A stretch of 64,000 bases of DNA from Ceratobasidium sp. AG-K (GCA_037039685.1 JAWNGF010000002.1:6324001-6388000), one strand, 5' to 3'. Shown: positions 11,267 through 22,153, counted from the stretch's first letter. Numbers and translations: made by a program. The notes: generated by a model from the sequence alone, not told the origin.

Positions 11267-12031
11267 TTACTGCACCCAGCAGTCCTTCTCAACCTTCTCA
11301 ACCAGGGAGTCGACCCCGTCTTCTTCTTCCTCCGTGAGATCGATGGGGTTGAACACAGTGTTGCCTGGTTCGTCACAGTGCTCCTCCCATCTCTCCCAGG
11401 TTTTGTCGTCCGTCCAGTCCGCCCTGGACCAGTCCATGACCCTCTCTCGCTCCTCCACATGGTCCTTGTCCCATTGTCGTACGTCTGGCTTGGCTTCCTT
11501 CCATTGCAACAAGTCTGCTTCCTTCTCCTGCCACCAGAATCGCTTCCATTCGAACTTCTCCCTCTGGTATCGTCCCTGCTCCATCCTCCAATCCGGCAAG
11601 TCTGCTTCGAAGTTCTTGTCCCATGCGTCGTTCCATCGAGGCCTCAGAGTAGGAGGACAGCCTTCGTATCCTGGCACCCATTCGCTGCTGTAGGCTCCTT
11701 CTTTTCCCCACTCGACCACCCCAAGCTTGTGCATGGATAACAGGACGGCCTCGGATACTTGGAACGCTGCGCATCCTTGGCATACATAGATGTCCTTCCG
11801 CTGGAGTTGCATTCGTGTTGGCCATTTTTTGCCAACCCATTCGAACTCTCCCAGGTCGGAGTGTAGGATATCATCGGAGGCACGGAATTGGAGCCACCCT
11901 GGACCTTGCTGGGACCTTTTGAAGACGTAGAGGGCTGCTCCCGAGTCAAGGATGCGAGCCGTTTGGAAGGCTGGTCCATCGAGAACGCGGACAAGGTTGT
12001 TGGCGATAGTGGCACGGGTGACGGCGGGCAT
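11267..12031 (-). CDS. B1 ORF3, accessory protein in the envelope position with an acidic SIM-like tail
   Basis: An intact frame of 254 residues, last in the element and about 30 bases from the polypurine tract. I chose the ATG of MPAVTRATIANN because the same start is kept in B2 and in C; the frame is open a further 19 codons. No signal peptide or membrane span is seen, so it is not an ordinary envelope. It holds LGEFEWVGKKWPTRMQLQ near residue 75, a Cys pair (YVCQGCAAF), and a very Trp-rich acidic half (many W-x4-8-W spacings, residues 135-220). The tail has NPIDLTEEEED, which matches a SUMO-interacting motif (hydrophobic core followed by acidic residues). Function unknown; a capsid-associated, nuclear-targeting or host-factor-binding role is inference. 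Its N-terminal part overlaps the pol frame. Confidence 0.7.
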   Translation of the reverse strand: MPAVTRATIANNLVRVLDGPAFQTARILDSGAALYVFKRSQQGPGWLQFRASDDILHSDLGEFEWVGKKWPTRMQLQRKDIYVCQGCAAFQVSEAVLLSMHKLGVVEWGKEGAYSSEWVPGYEGCPPTLRPRWNDAWDKNFEADLPDWRMEQGRYQREKFEWKRFWWQEKEADLLQWKEAKPDVRQWDKDHVEERERVMDWSRADWTDDKTWERWEEHCDEPGNTVFNPIDLTEEEEDGVDSLVEKVEKDCWVQ

Positions 12032-13773
12032 AGTGTGCAAAAAAGGTTTAGAGCGTTGAGTGTGTAGAGCGAGTTTGAATGTGAGCAAGTTCTGCAGGTT
12101 GTGTTGTTGTCCCGTTCTGCCCTTCCTTTAATACTTCTTGTCTTGTAGTTTGACGGTGTTGGGGCGTTTGGGAAATCCCTCAAGAACTTCCTCATTATTA
12201 CTCTGAGGTGCCCGAAATCCTCTGCCCGTTGTTCTGTGTCTTCCTTTTCATCATAACCCTTCCATCTAACCCTGTAGAACAACCCATCCTTTGTTTCCTT
12301 CCAGTCCACAATTTTCTCCACTTCGTATTCTTCCTCTCCTTCTTCTGTTGTTATCGGCGGTGGTCGGGGTTGGTTTCTGTGAAAGTTCTCGTCCTTTTTG
12401 TATGGACTAAGAAGATCGCTGTGAAACACAGGGTGTATTCTCATGGTTTTTGGAAGCTCCAATTCGTAGGCGTGGCTTGAGATGACTTTTTTGATCTTGA
12501 AAGGACCGTGTTTCTTGTTGTCAAGTTTCTTGTTGGGACGGTTTGTCTTTATGTTTTGTCCGTAAAGCCAGACAAGGTCGTCTTCTTTGTATTTTGGTTT
12601 GTGTTCCACTGTGTCCTGTCTCCTGTGCCATTCCATTGCCGCTTTTGCTTTGTCCCATACTTCCTGCCAGTTGTTTGCTTTCTTATTAGCTTCAGGAACC
12701 ATGGTGACTTCTGTTGAAACATTCCATAGTGGTTCTCTGCCATTGACAATCTCGAATGGGGTTTTTCCTGTGACCCCGTGTTGCTGGTTGTTGTAGCAGA
12801 ATTCTGCGATAGGAAGTAGTTTGGCCCAGTTGTCTTGTCTGTAGTTCACAAATGTGCGAAGCCATGCCTCTATCCACTGGTTTATCAGTTCCGTTATTCC
12901 GTCTGTTTGTGGATGATATGCCGTGCTGAACGACGGTTTTGCTCCGATTTTTTGGTAGAGGGCCTTCAGGAACTTGCTGTTGAAAGTTGTTCCTCTGTCC
13001 GAAACAGTACTTCGTGGGAAGCCGCGTAACCTCCAAACGTTCTTCAGGAAAAGATTGGCGAGTTGTTCCGCAGTTGTTGACTCTTTGCAGGCTATGAAGT
13101 GTGCCATGCGAGAGAACCGATCCACCACCACTAGAATGCTGTCATTGCCTTGTGATTTTGGGAGTTTTACGATGAAATCGTATGCAATATCCTCCCATGG
13201 GGTGTTTGGGATCTCGAGTGCTTTCAGTGGTACTTGGCTTTTTGTTCCTTTTGCTCTTTGGCACTGCTCGCAAGAGTCGACGTATTTGTTCACTGTTGCC
13301 TTAAGTCCAGGCCAGTAGTATTTTCTTGAGATTAGCTCCAACGTTCGGGCTTGGCCCTGGTGCCCTGCCATTGGTGAATCATGGTGTAATCTGAGTATTT
13401 TTAGGCTAGTGTCCTTGTCTTCTGGCACATAGATTTTCCCCTCTATCCAGAGCAGGTTTTCCTCAAAGTTGTAGTTCCTGATTCCCTGTTGCACTGATTT
13501 GGGTAGGGTCTCCTTCTCTTTGCACAATTCTATGATTTTCCTGATGCTTTCGTCTTTGGTTTGTGCTTCTCTAATGTCCGCAATGATGTCTGACTTGACT
13601 TCTCTGGCGAATCCTTTGAATTGTTCCTCCTTGATCATAATTTGCTCTGCTGTTGGTATTTCACTATGATCCGCTCTTCTGGACAGTAGGTCTGGCTTTG
13701 TTGACATATTCCCCAGGCGGTAAACTATTTCAAAGTTGTAGGACGCCAGGATTTGATGCCATCGAGCGTGACG
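11644..13773 (-). pseudogene. B1 pol, integrase and chromodomain, running into ORF3
   Basis: Frame follows a TGA at 13774-13776. Zinc-binding HHDSPMAGHQGQ...CEQC, core residues in IAYDFIVKLP, VSDRGTTF and DGITELIN, and a chromodomain around FYRVRWKGYDEKEDTEQ. The frame stays open past the chromodomain through a Ser/Pro-rich extension that overlaps the start of ORF3 in another frame. It belongs to the same polyprotein as the upstream B1 pieces, all in one frame, broken only by two TGA codons. Confidence 0.8.
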
Positions 13774-14415
13774 TCAATTAAATGTAGTTGCCTTCTTCCA
13801 GTATTGCAGGTTACGGTGATCGGTGTAGACTGTTATCGGTTCTCTTGTTCCTTCTAGATGCAATCGCCAGTGTTTTAGTGATTCCACAATTGCCATCAAT
13901 TCCTTGTCGTGGACATCGTAGTTCATTTGTGCAGCGTTAAAGGATTTTGATAGGAAAGCGATCGGGTGTAGGTAACCGTCGTCTTGTCTTTGAGAGAGTA
14001 TTGATCCCATAGCAACGCCGCTTGCGTCGGTTTCCAATATGTAAGGTTTTGCTGGATCCGGATGTCGCAGTAGTGGTTCCTTGCATATTTCCTTCTTCAG
14101 GCTGTCAAAAGCCTCTTGTTGTTCTGCTTCCCATTTCCATTTCTGATCCTTTCTTGTTAGAACGGTTAAGGGTTTTGCTAGGGCGCTGAAGTTTGGTACA
14201 AATCGCCTGTAAAAATTGGCAAATCCTAGGAAGGCTTGGACCTGTTTGATTGTTCTTGGCTCCTTCCATTCCTTGATTGCTTTGACTTTTTCCTCTTGCA
14301 TTGATATCCCTTCTTCGCTGATATTTATTCCTGTGTAGACAAGTTTTTTGACAAAGAATTCGCATTTTGGCAGTTTTGCAAAGAGGTTGTTGTCCAACAG
14401 GATTTTGAGTACCTT
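13774..14415 (-). pseudogene. B1 pol, reverse transcriptase thumb and RNase H
   Basis: Contains FLGFANFYRRFVPNFS (connection typical of Ty3/Gypsy), RNase H with TDASGVAMGS, the DKELMAIVESLKHWR helix and YTDHRNLQYW. It is preceded by TGA at 14416-14418 (CAA in B2) and ends in TGA at 13774-13776 (CAA in B2), both pairs pointing to an ancestral CGA. Confidence 0.8.
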
Positions 14416-15510
14416 TCAGACGTCCTCCACATGCTGATTTCGGTCTTTGGAGAAGATTAGTATGTCGTTGATGTAAATAATGACACAGACGTCAATCAAG
14501 TCGTGGAAAATATGATTCATATATTGTTGGAATGTTGCTGGCGCGTTCTTCAATCCGAAGGGCATGACAACATATTCAAAGAGGCCTTCCTTGGTTCGGA
14601 ATGCTGTTTTCCATTCGTCTCCTTCTTTGACTCGGATGTTGATGAACCCCATACGCAAGTCTATTTTAGAAAAGATTTTTGCGTCCTTGATCTTGTCGAG
14701 GAGATCTTCCATTAGTGGCATAGGGAAGCGGTCGTCCTTTGTTATTTCGTTCATCGGCCCGAAGTGTTGAACCAACCTGAGTTCTGGAGGTTTTTCCAGG
14801 TTCTTTGGGTCTAGTCCCTTTTTAACAAAGAAGGTTGCTGCGGCTACTGGTGATTTGCTCGGTCTGATTTTGCCTGCCACTAGTTCCTCATCCAGGTATT
14901 TTCTGAGGGCTATGGATTCTGCTGGTGAGAGTGGAATTGGCCTAGCCGGTTTAGGGAGTTCGGCTCCTTCCACCAGATCGATGGAACAGTCGTATGGACA
15001 ATGGTTCGGTATCTGTTTAAATTTTTCCTCGCTGAAGACTTCTGTGTAATCTTTGAATTCTTCGGGTATGTCCTCGATTTCTGCTGCTTTTCCAAGGATG
15101 TTGTCTGGTCGCCAGGAAATTTCTTTTGATAGCCAATCGATTATTGGGTTGGCTTCCTCTAGCCATTCTAACCCCAGAATCAAGTGTGTTTCTCCAGTAG
15201 GCATGGCGAAAAAGTTTTGCTTGAAGTTTTTCCCATGTAACTCAAATTCCAGTTTTGCTTTGCATCGGATTTGATGTGATAGTTCCTTCCCTTGGATTCC
15301 AATTATCTTTCTAGGTGTAGCCAGTTCAATTAGAGCCACATTGTTTCTCCGTGCCCAAGTGATGTCGATGAAGTTCCTTGATGCTCCTGAGTTGATGAGG
15401 GTAGCGATGGGTTCCGTGATTCCAGTAATGTTTGTGTAGACAATTGTTGATTCGCTGGTAGCTCTAAGGTACATTGTTTCCATTACTGGTTCGTTGGTCT
15501 CTCCACACAC
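14416..15510 (-). pseudogene. B1 pol, protease and reverse transcriptase palm
   Basis: The aspartic protease motif reads LINSGASRNF, so the catalytic Asp is Asn. The reverse transcriptase has FSKIDLRMGF and VVMPFGLKNAPATFQ, but the catalytic box is YINDILIFSK rather than YIDD. Both enzymes should therefore be inactive in this copy. The frame has no proper ATG near its start and overlaps the end of gag in the -1 frame, which implies expression as Gag-Pol. Confidence 0.85.
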
Positions 15511-15512
15511 GG

Positions 15513-17510
15513 TTAGAGGGAGACCTCGCCTTTTCCCGACTCGGGTTCCTCTTCAATTTTTCCTTCCCTTCCTTTGAGGTTAGGTTCCTCCTTCTTCCAT
15601 TCCTTCTCCAGGCATTTGGCAAGCATGTGTTTGTCTGCTCCGCATTTCAGGCAGCGTCTCGAGGAAATCCTAGCCTTGTAAACCTCATCTGGTAGTCTCT
15701 TTGTAGAGCTAGAGGATGCTGTTATTGTCTTTTTCCCTGTTGTGTTCTTGATTGCTTGTAGTTTCTGATCAATGGAGATTGCAATTGATATCCATCGGTC
15801 AAGGGATAGTTCTCGTTCTGTCCCATCCTTGTTGATTAGGGTCAGTTCAAAACGAGCCAGTTCGGTCTTGACTTCAGGTTTCAACCCTTCCTTGAATTGG
15901 TTGATCAGAGCTTCGTGACCCCAGTTTACGTCTACCAGAAGATATCAGAATTCCAAAGCATAGTTTGCTACTGAGTTGTTCTGTTTACATTTTCGGATGT
16001 CCGATTCGGCTTTAGCCTTTTTGTTGGGGTCGCTGAACTGTTCCATGAAGTGTGCTTTGAAACTTTCCCATGTAGCAAGGTTTTGGTTATTTTCCCTTTG
16101 GTTAAGCAATTGTAAGAGTACTTGTGCCCAGTGGGTGGCGGCTTTGTTCTCGGATTTGAAGTTGGCTAGAGCTTTGCGGATCCTTTCTTCGTTGGAAGTG
16201 TATTGATTGCCTAGACGTACAAAGTAGCTCTCCATTTGTGTGATGAACATTTCGGCACCTTCTCCTTTCTTTCTGTCAAAGGCTTCTGGGCGAGTTACCT
16301 TGGGACGACGTGGTCCGCTACCAATGTTTGGGTTCTCAGTCAGTCATTGGATTCTTAATTCTAATTCGTCAATCCTGGTAGATTCCGCGTCTGGATGTGG
16401 TGGAGAATTTGATCGCCTGGAGGGGATCCCGTGGAGGGATGCTTTGTCCATTTCTTCTCGCATGTTGTTGATAATTTCCTGAACTTCTGTGATTTTGGTG
16501 GTAAAGGAGGTTCCTTCCTGTCGTAAGGTTTCTAATCCTTGTGTTACTGCCTCGTTCCATTTGAGTTGCCCTTGTCTGGTAATGTTGAGTTCTTCGCGTA
16601 CATTGTTCACTAGTCCTTGAGTGTTGGTAACCTCATTTCGAAGGCAGGTTACGTCTTGACTGACTAAGAAGGAATTATGTTCGCCATTTCTTGCTGAGTT
16701 CAGAATGTCCGTCAAGGTGTCTTGTAGGGTGTTGATGGAGTCGTTGAAGATTTGCTGGTTGTTTGCTAGAACTTGTGTGGCCTGTTCTAGGCCGCTAAGC
16801 CTTCAATCTATAGTGACTCTCATTCTGTCTATAACCCTAAGGGTGGCGTTGTGTCTTCCTTCTAGAAGGTTGTCCAGGTCGTCTAGATTACTGATTACAG
16901 TCCTGCTGCTAGAGCTGGAACTTGAACTTGAGCTTCCTGGATCGCCGGTGCTTCATTGTACCAGGGCCAATTGTCCGGAGTAACCCTGTGGAACATACGG
17001 TGGTGCTGGGATTGCTGGTGTGACTGGCTGGGAAGCCACTGGGATTGGTCCTGCGTTGGTGATGGTTCCTCCAATTTGGGGAACTGTAGGGACATTGGGA
17101 ATGTGTGGTGTAGGAGGGGGTCTAATGGGAGCAAGTGACACGCCCCCATGAGCCTCAGGTTGGGGAGAAAAAAACTGTCTCCTAGTCCCTAGTGGCCACA
17201 AAGGACGTGATGGCCCTGGACTTCCAGTTGGAATGCGAATTGCAGCTGGAGTGGGGTCATTTGTGAGATCTCCTGGCTCCCTATTTGTGATAGTGGGTTC
17301 TTCTTCTTGTACAGTTGTCATGTCGGTGGTGCCAAAAGCTCCCGGCATTGATGCTTGGCTTTGGGAGCGTGATCGGGAAGGACCTCCCGCTTGAATTTGT
17401 GCGATATCTTGTTTGTTTAGTGATCCTGTGGGCCTTGCCGCCCGACTGGGTCCTCTTCTTGTTGATATAGTTGATGAGGGGCGCGACCCTCCATCTTCTT
17501 GAATAGACAT
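15513..17510 (-). pseudogene. B1 gag, four TGA breaks
   Basis: One frame from the ATG of MSIQEDGGSRPS to a TAA at the pol junction, interrupted by TGA at about 16953, 16800, 16344 and 15945 and by no other stop or frameshift. N-terminal 200 residues are Pro/Ser-rich and disordered-looking, then a coiled-coil section (LRNEVTNTQGLVNNV), then the gag capsid fold with YFVRLGNQYTSNEERI and WESFKAHFMEQFSDPN, and a zinc-finger-like CLKCGADKHMLAKC near the end. The exclusive use of TGA argues for CpG deamination of CGA codons. Confidence 0.8.
15531..15537 (-). promoter_or_regulatory. B1 -1 ribosomal frameshift site
   Basis: GGGAAAA read in the gag frame as TCG GGA AAA, the canonical X XXY YYZ arrangement. 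Five bases later GGTCTC can pair with GAGACC to form a stem. Shifting by -1 enters the pol frame, which is open through to the protease. Confidence 0.75.
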
Positions 17511-17540
17511 ATTTGTATGTTGTTTAAGCTTGTTTTGTAA

Positions 17541-18002
17541 TGTCGTAAGCTTCTTCTTGGTGGCTATGAGACAAGCCACGACGGAGAGTGGACGGCACTA
17601 AGACCTAAGTGACCTCTTGAACCGCAACACACTTATGCGTCTGTAGGCTCTTTGAGGGTAGGGGTGGTTCAAAGTGTCACTCAAAGGGGATGTTTTGACG
17701 AGACAAAACAAGCTGGGGTTACCAGGCTTGTTGGTCCTCTATATATATTCAGAAAGTGACTGAGTCATACAAGACGCAGCCACATGAGTCATACATACAA
17801 GCCAGTCAGGAGTGTCCATGTGAGTCATGCTGTATGAACAGACATGACTCGTACAAAGCACAGCCGCGTTACACAGTGTAAGACATAACCACAAGAAGGT
17901 GGCAACGCGACAGGAAAGATAACAAAGAAGAAACACAAACACATACATAGAAGGAAGGATGAGACTTAGGCGAGTCCGATGGCAGGAGCATGGCTCACGG
18001 CA
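17541..18002 (-). repeat. B1 5' LTR
   Basis: 462 bp. TATATATA is at 17740-17747. The predicted RNA start (AGCTTGTTTTGT on the element strand, 17703-17714) is complementary to the sequence inside the LTR at 17527-17538, again pointing to self-priming rather than a tRNA. Confidence 0.9.
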
Positions 18003-18007
18003 TCCAG

Positions 18008-18690
18008 CAAATTTGGCATTGGTTCAGTTGTTTGGATGATGAGAAGTATTCTAAGTTTTTGTGATCTGTTATGACTTGGATGGCTTTTTCTGTGCCCTGA
18101 AGTAAGTGCTGTCATTCTTTGAAGGCTCTAATAATTGCCAATAGTTCTTTGTCAAAAATGTCGTAGTTTTGTTTGGCCGGATTTAGTGATTTAGAGAGGA
18201 AAGCCACTGGGTGTAATTTCCCTTCTCCATCCTTTTGAGATAAAACTGCTCCTGTGGCAAACCCTGATGCATCTGTTTTGAGGAAAAACTCTTTATTTTG
18301 ATCAGGCTGCATCATTACAGGTGCCACCTTAAGAGCTTCCTTTAGTGCATTCATGGCATCCTGTTCTTTGCTTGTCCACTGCCACTTTTGATCCTTCTTG
18401 AGTAGGTTGTATAGGGGTCTGGCTTTGCCGGCAAAGTCTTGAATGAATCTTTGATAAAAATTGACAAATCCTAGGAACTCTTGAACTTGTTTAACATTCT
18501 TGGGAGCTTTCCAATTCATAGCCGCCGTGACCTTTTCCTGATCCATTTGGATTCCTTTATTAGAGATGACCAGTCCTACCCAATCCAGCTTGGTTTGGTG
18601 GAACTTGCATTTCCTCAGTTTTGCAATTAGCTTGTGTTCCCTTAGTCTTCTTAGCACCTCTTTTACGTGTCCTGGATGGTCTTCAACTTG
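18008..18690 (-). pseudogene. A1 pol, reverse transcriptase C-terminal part and RNase H
   Basis: Minus-strand A pol with LDWVGLVISNKGIQMD, VQEFLGFVNFYQRFIQ and RNase H FFLKTDASGFATGAVL and FDKELLAIIRAFKE. It joins 10754 on one side (after removing B1) and 30919 on the other (after removing A2). Confidence 0.85.
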
Positions 18691-18695
18691 TTTGG

Positions 18696-18742
18696 TGTCA
18701 TGAGCTGACTAAGCTCAGACATTTTATTCTGATTTTCTACCT
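18696..18742 (+). repeat. A2 5' LTR remnant
   Basis: Only the first bases of the A LTR remain (TGTCATGAGCTGACTAAGC onward) before sequence that normally precedes gag. No TATA region is left, so A2 cannot make its own genomic RNA from this end. Confidence 0.85.
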
Positions 18743-18758
18743 TTTTTCCCGCTCCAAT

Positions 18759-20111
18759 ATGTCAAGAGCCCCATCACCTAGTCAAGGGGGATTTACCCAA
18801 ATTTCAGCAACATCTGGACCCGATGTAGTTGCACAGGCAATCAATGCCTTAATAGACGAAGTGCGAAAAATTAACGGTCACATTAATGCTTTAAATGGTA
18901 TCACCTCTACCCTAGAATTGGGAATCGACAATAACATTGCAGACATCCATGCTATTCAAAACCAAACGGCACAAATTGCACCCCTTCACCAATTAATGAA
19001 TGCGGTGTCTCAATCACTTGCAAACCTGGGTGCAACACCCTCAACCACTGCGTCAACAACCACCCCAGGATACAAACTCAAAATGCATCCCCCGGAGGAA
19101 TTTTCTGGAGACGTAGATAAATTTGACAAGTTTAAGTCGCAATGTACCTTATAAATAAATCACACATCCCCACAAGCAACCACAGAACAAAAAATCACTT
19201 ATATCATGGGTTATTGCAAAGGGCCTGCCTATGTATGGATGCAACCTGGAATTGATGTGGACATGGCAAGAAGGGGAGCAACAACTTGGCTACACGACAT
19301 GGATGAATTCTGGAACAAAATGCAAGCTAGGTTCGGCAATGTTCACAAAATCGACCGATATAGACAATTATACAAGAAGTTGATCCAGAAGAACTCTGTC
19401 CAAGACTATCTACGAGACTTTGTCACTTACTCATCGGTACTCGGGTACACCAATCGAGTACTTTGTGATGATTTCTATGACGGTCTTAAGGATGAAATCA
19501 AGATGGCCATGGTGTCACAGAACTTTAAACCCCACGAAGCAACAAGGACATTCAACCAAGTTCGCGAAAGAGCCTTGGAAATTGACTCCACAATGAATGC
19601 CATTAATGCACCAAAGAAGTCACAAAGCCCACAAACCAGTACCTTGAAACAAACCACTTTCAAGACAACCCCAAGCGCTGCAAACACCTCACTAGGTCCA
19701 AGATTCAACGTAAACGACCGTATCTTTATGTCAAAACCTACAGGGGGGGTGCAATACGGCAAAATCTCAAGCATTACCAGAAACGCCAAGGGCCGCCCAT
19801 TACCACAGATCTCCTGGGACGATGGGACAAAAGGAAATGTCCCTTTTGGAGCAATTCAAAAAGACACCTGAACCAGTGCCTTCAACGCTCCAATTATTCA
19901 AACACCCAAATTGTCCACTCCTGCTAAGGACCCCAACGCAATGGATCTTGATGGGAAAGGAAAAGGACCAATGATTTGCTTCACCTGCGGTGGCAAAGGA
20001 CACTCAGCAAGAGTCTGTCCTTCCAAGAACACAGCCTCAGGGTTTGAAGCTCAGATTGAAGAAATCTCTTCAGACATCGAATCGGGAAAAGACGTCACCA
20101 AGGCTTATTAA
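18759..20111 (+). pseudogene. A2 gag
   Basis: 451 codons including stop, the same length as A1 and A3 gag. Start at ATG of MSRAPSPSQGG. Ser/Pro-rich N-terminus, a helical segment, the capsid part with KMHPPEEFSGDVDKFD and YRQLYKKLIQKNSVQDYL, then a zinc knuckle CFTCGGKGHSARVCP for RNA packaging. Two in-frame stops: TAA at 19152-19154 (TAC in relatives) and TGA at 19869-19871. The frameshift heptamer GGGAAAA is at 20084-20090. Confidence 0.85.
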
Positions 20112-20146
20112 GGAGCCAAGTACTTGGTGATATATTAGCTAGTAAT

Positions 20147-20601
20147 ATGGATGAACTGGAAATCATGTCAATATCAAATGAAAACCAATTATACCTTGAT
20201 TTCACTGCTCATCCACTAGCTACGGCTCCTGATTCTAAGTCAGTTAACAGGTCGAAAAGATTCTCTGGACAAGCACTCCTTGACTGCGGCGCAACCTCCT
20301 GTTTTATCAACCCTTCCCTAGCAAAAGAGGCAAACCTTCCCCTTTTCCAACACAAAAAACCAAAGACTCTGCAAGTTATAGACGGACGAGAAGTCTTGTC
20401 TGGAAAAGTCACCCACTATACCAAATTTAAGCTTGTCATGGGAACACATTCCAGCAAAATAGAATGTCATGTCACAAACATTGGAAGACACCCTATTGTA
20501 CTTGGGATGTCATGGCTCAAGAAACACAACCCACAAATTAATTGGAAAAATAGGACAATTGCATACACAAGCAAATTCTGCTCAAAAAACTGCCTAGAAA
20601 T
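20147..20601 (+). pseudogene. A2 pol, protease part, split by A3
   Basis: Starts MDELEIMSISNENQLY in the -1 frame after gag. The aspartic protease site is LLDCGATSCF (DCG in place of the usual DSG/DTG). Coding stops at the A3 insertion after NCLEI and resumes at 27548. Confidence 0.85.
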
Positions 20602-21015
20602 TGTCCCGACTTGGGTCAATTAGGTATATATAAGGTTAAGGGGTTTGACTTAGATAAGTCTTTGAACCCAAGGAGTGGTGATAGTAAGAGGATTGAATTA
20701 GGCAAGTCCTAGTGGAGAGGAGGTCAAGCCTTGTCGTTAACCGGCTTGACCTATGGGTTTATATACATGTGAGATCAAGGCCACGTCATCATCTATCAGT
20801 GTGGGAAAGCCGAGTACAACCGATGATAAGCGAGATAAGAGGTATGACTCGACATTCTGGAAGTTCGGGAAGTATTACTAATATCAAATGAAAAGACAAA
20901 TACATCACATGATACAAGTTAAGCGCCAGAGGACATTTGTACCTAAAAAGGAAAGTGTGCGGAAAAAAAGATATAAAATCAGAATAAAATGTCTGAGCTT
21001 AGTCAGCTCATGACA
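20602..21015 (-). repeat. A3 3' LTR
   Basis: Ends TGTCCCGACT at 20602 and CATGACA at 21015. The polypurine tract (GGAGGGGGTAA on the element strand) is immediately inside at about 21016-21027 and overlaps the pol stop codon region, so A has no gene after pol. Confidence 0.95.
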
Positions 21016-21025
21016 TTACCCCCTC

Positions 21026-22153
21026 CTAAGGGCCTGGCGCGGTGGGATGGAGTTTGTGAAATTTATCAACTAGTTCAGGAGCGTTCTTGAGATCTTCCTT
21101 TGACTGCCAAGAGTTGTCTGCATGAGTGTACCCTTTCCACTTAACGTAATAGTGGAGTTGGCGGTGGATTTTCTTGGAGTTAAGGATTTCTTCAACTTCC
21201 CATTCTTCTTCTCCATCTTGTGTGACAATAGGGGGTGGTTGAGCGGGTTCGCGGCCGTGGGGATCAGAGTGGAATTTCTTGAGCAGCATGACATGGAAGA
21301 CAGGATGAGTTTTCATCGATTTTGGTAACTCCAGTCTAAAGGCATGAGTCCCTACTTTTTCCATTACTTTGTAAGGGCCTAAAACTTTGTGGGAGAGTTT
21401 TATTGAGGGTCTGTCTGTGGAAATGTTCTGATGATTGAGCCAGACTTTATCTCCCGGGTTTATCCCTTCTGGTTCTTTTGCTCCTTTATCAAAGTAGTGT
21501 TTATAGGACTGATTTGCTAGGATGAGGGCGGCTTTGACTTTGTCGTATCCTTTCAACAGGAATTCCGCATGGGCATCGGCTTCAGGAACAGTATAGTCTG
21601 ATTCTTCCCCGATGTTCATTCTAGGGTTGAAACCCTGGCAGATTTGGAAAGGGGTTTTGCCAGTGGATGCTTGGGTTCCATTGTTGTAAGCAAATTCTGC
21701 CAAAGGGAGCAAGGCCACCCAGTCGTTTTGCCTATGGTTGGCAAAAGCCCTGATAAAGATTTTGACGACTTGGTTTGCCCGTTCTGACTGTCCGTCTGTC
21801 CTTGGATGGTATGCTGTGCTGAAGGTAGGTTTTACGTCCAACCGCTTGTACAGATGCCTAATGAACTTTGAGTTGAAGGTGGATCCTCTGTCCGAGACTG
21901 TTGCTTTTGGAGTGCCGTGAAGTTTCCAAATGTTTGCAACAAAGATGTTGGCTATGTCTACTGCTGTGGCCGTTGATTTGCAAGGGAGATAGTGTGCCAT
22001 CTTGGAGAACCAATCTACTACTGTTAAGATTGCATCATATCCTTCTGATTCTGGGAGCCCTACAATCATGTCATAGGAGATTTCTTCCCAAGGTCTCTCA
22101 GGAATATGTAAAGGACGCAGTAATCCTGTGGGGAGTTGGTTTGATGGTTTAAC
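21026..22153 (-). CDS. A3 pol, integrase core and chromodomain (after the shared TGA)
   Basis: Open from just after the TGA at 22154-22156, in the same frame as the upstream pol. First catalytic Asp in ISYDMIV (22070-22072), second in VSDRGSTF, Glu in DGQSERAN. Then the SH3-like C-terminal part (GDKVWLNHQNIS) and a chromodomain with HYYVKWKGYTHADNSW, ending HPTAPGP. It would be made by readthrough of the TGA, or from its first Met codon (22067-22069), which would omit the first catalytic Asp. It should bind viral DNA ends and direct integration to marked chromatin. Confidence 0.85.
   Translation of the reverse strand, partial: VKPSNQLPTGLLRPLHIPERPWEEISYDMIVGLPESEGYDAILTVVDWFSKMAHYLPCKSTATAVDIANIFVANIWKLHGTPKATVSDRGSTFNSKFIRHLYKRLDVKPTFSTAYHPRTDGQSERANQVVKIFIRAFANHRQNDWVALLPLAEFAYNNGTQASTGKTPFQICQGFNPRMNIGEESDYTVPEADAHAEFLLKGYDKVKAALILANQSYKHYFDKGAKEPEGINPGDKVWLNHQNISTDRPSIKLSHKVLGPYKVMEKVGTHAFRLELPKSMKTHPVFHVMLLKKFHSDPHGREPAQPPPIVTQDGEEEWEVEEILNSKKIHRQLHYYVKWKGYTHADNSWQSKEDLKNAPELVDKFHKLHPTAPGP

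Larger units (their letters stand above)
10760..18002 (-). mobile_element. Family B element B1, full length
   Basis: Two 462 bp LTRs and TCCAG duplications at 10755-10759 and 18003-18007. I count roughly eleven differences between the LTRs. Order in the element: LTR, gag, pol, ORF3, polypurine tract, LTR. Confidence 0.92.

Noticed and set aside
11334..11740. Plus-strand frames of about 120 codons
   Set aside because: Antisense shadows of ORF3; the same shadows appear opposite B2 ORF3 at 32768-33174.
12208..13318. Hydrophobic plus-strand frames resembling membrane proteins
   Set aside because: They are antisense to B integrase and repeat opposite B2; the minus-strand frame has the conserved domains.
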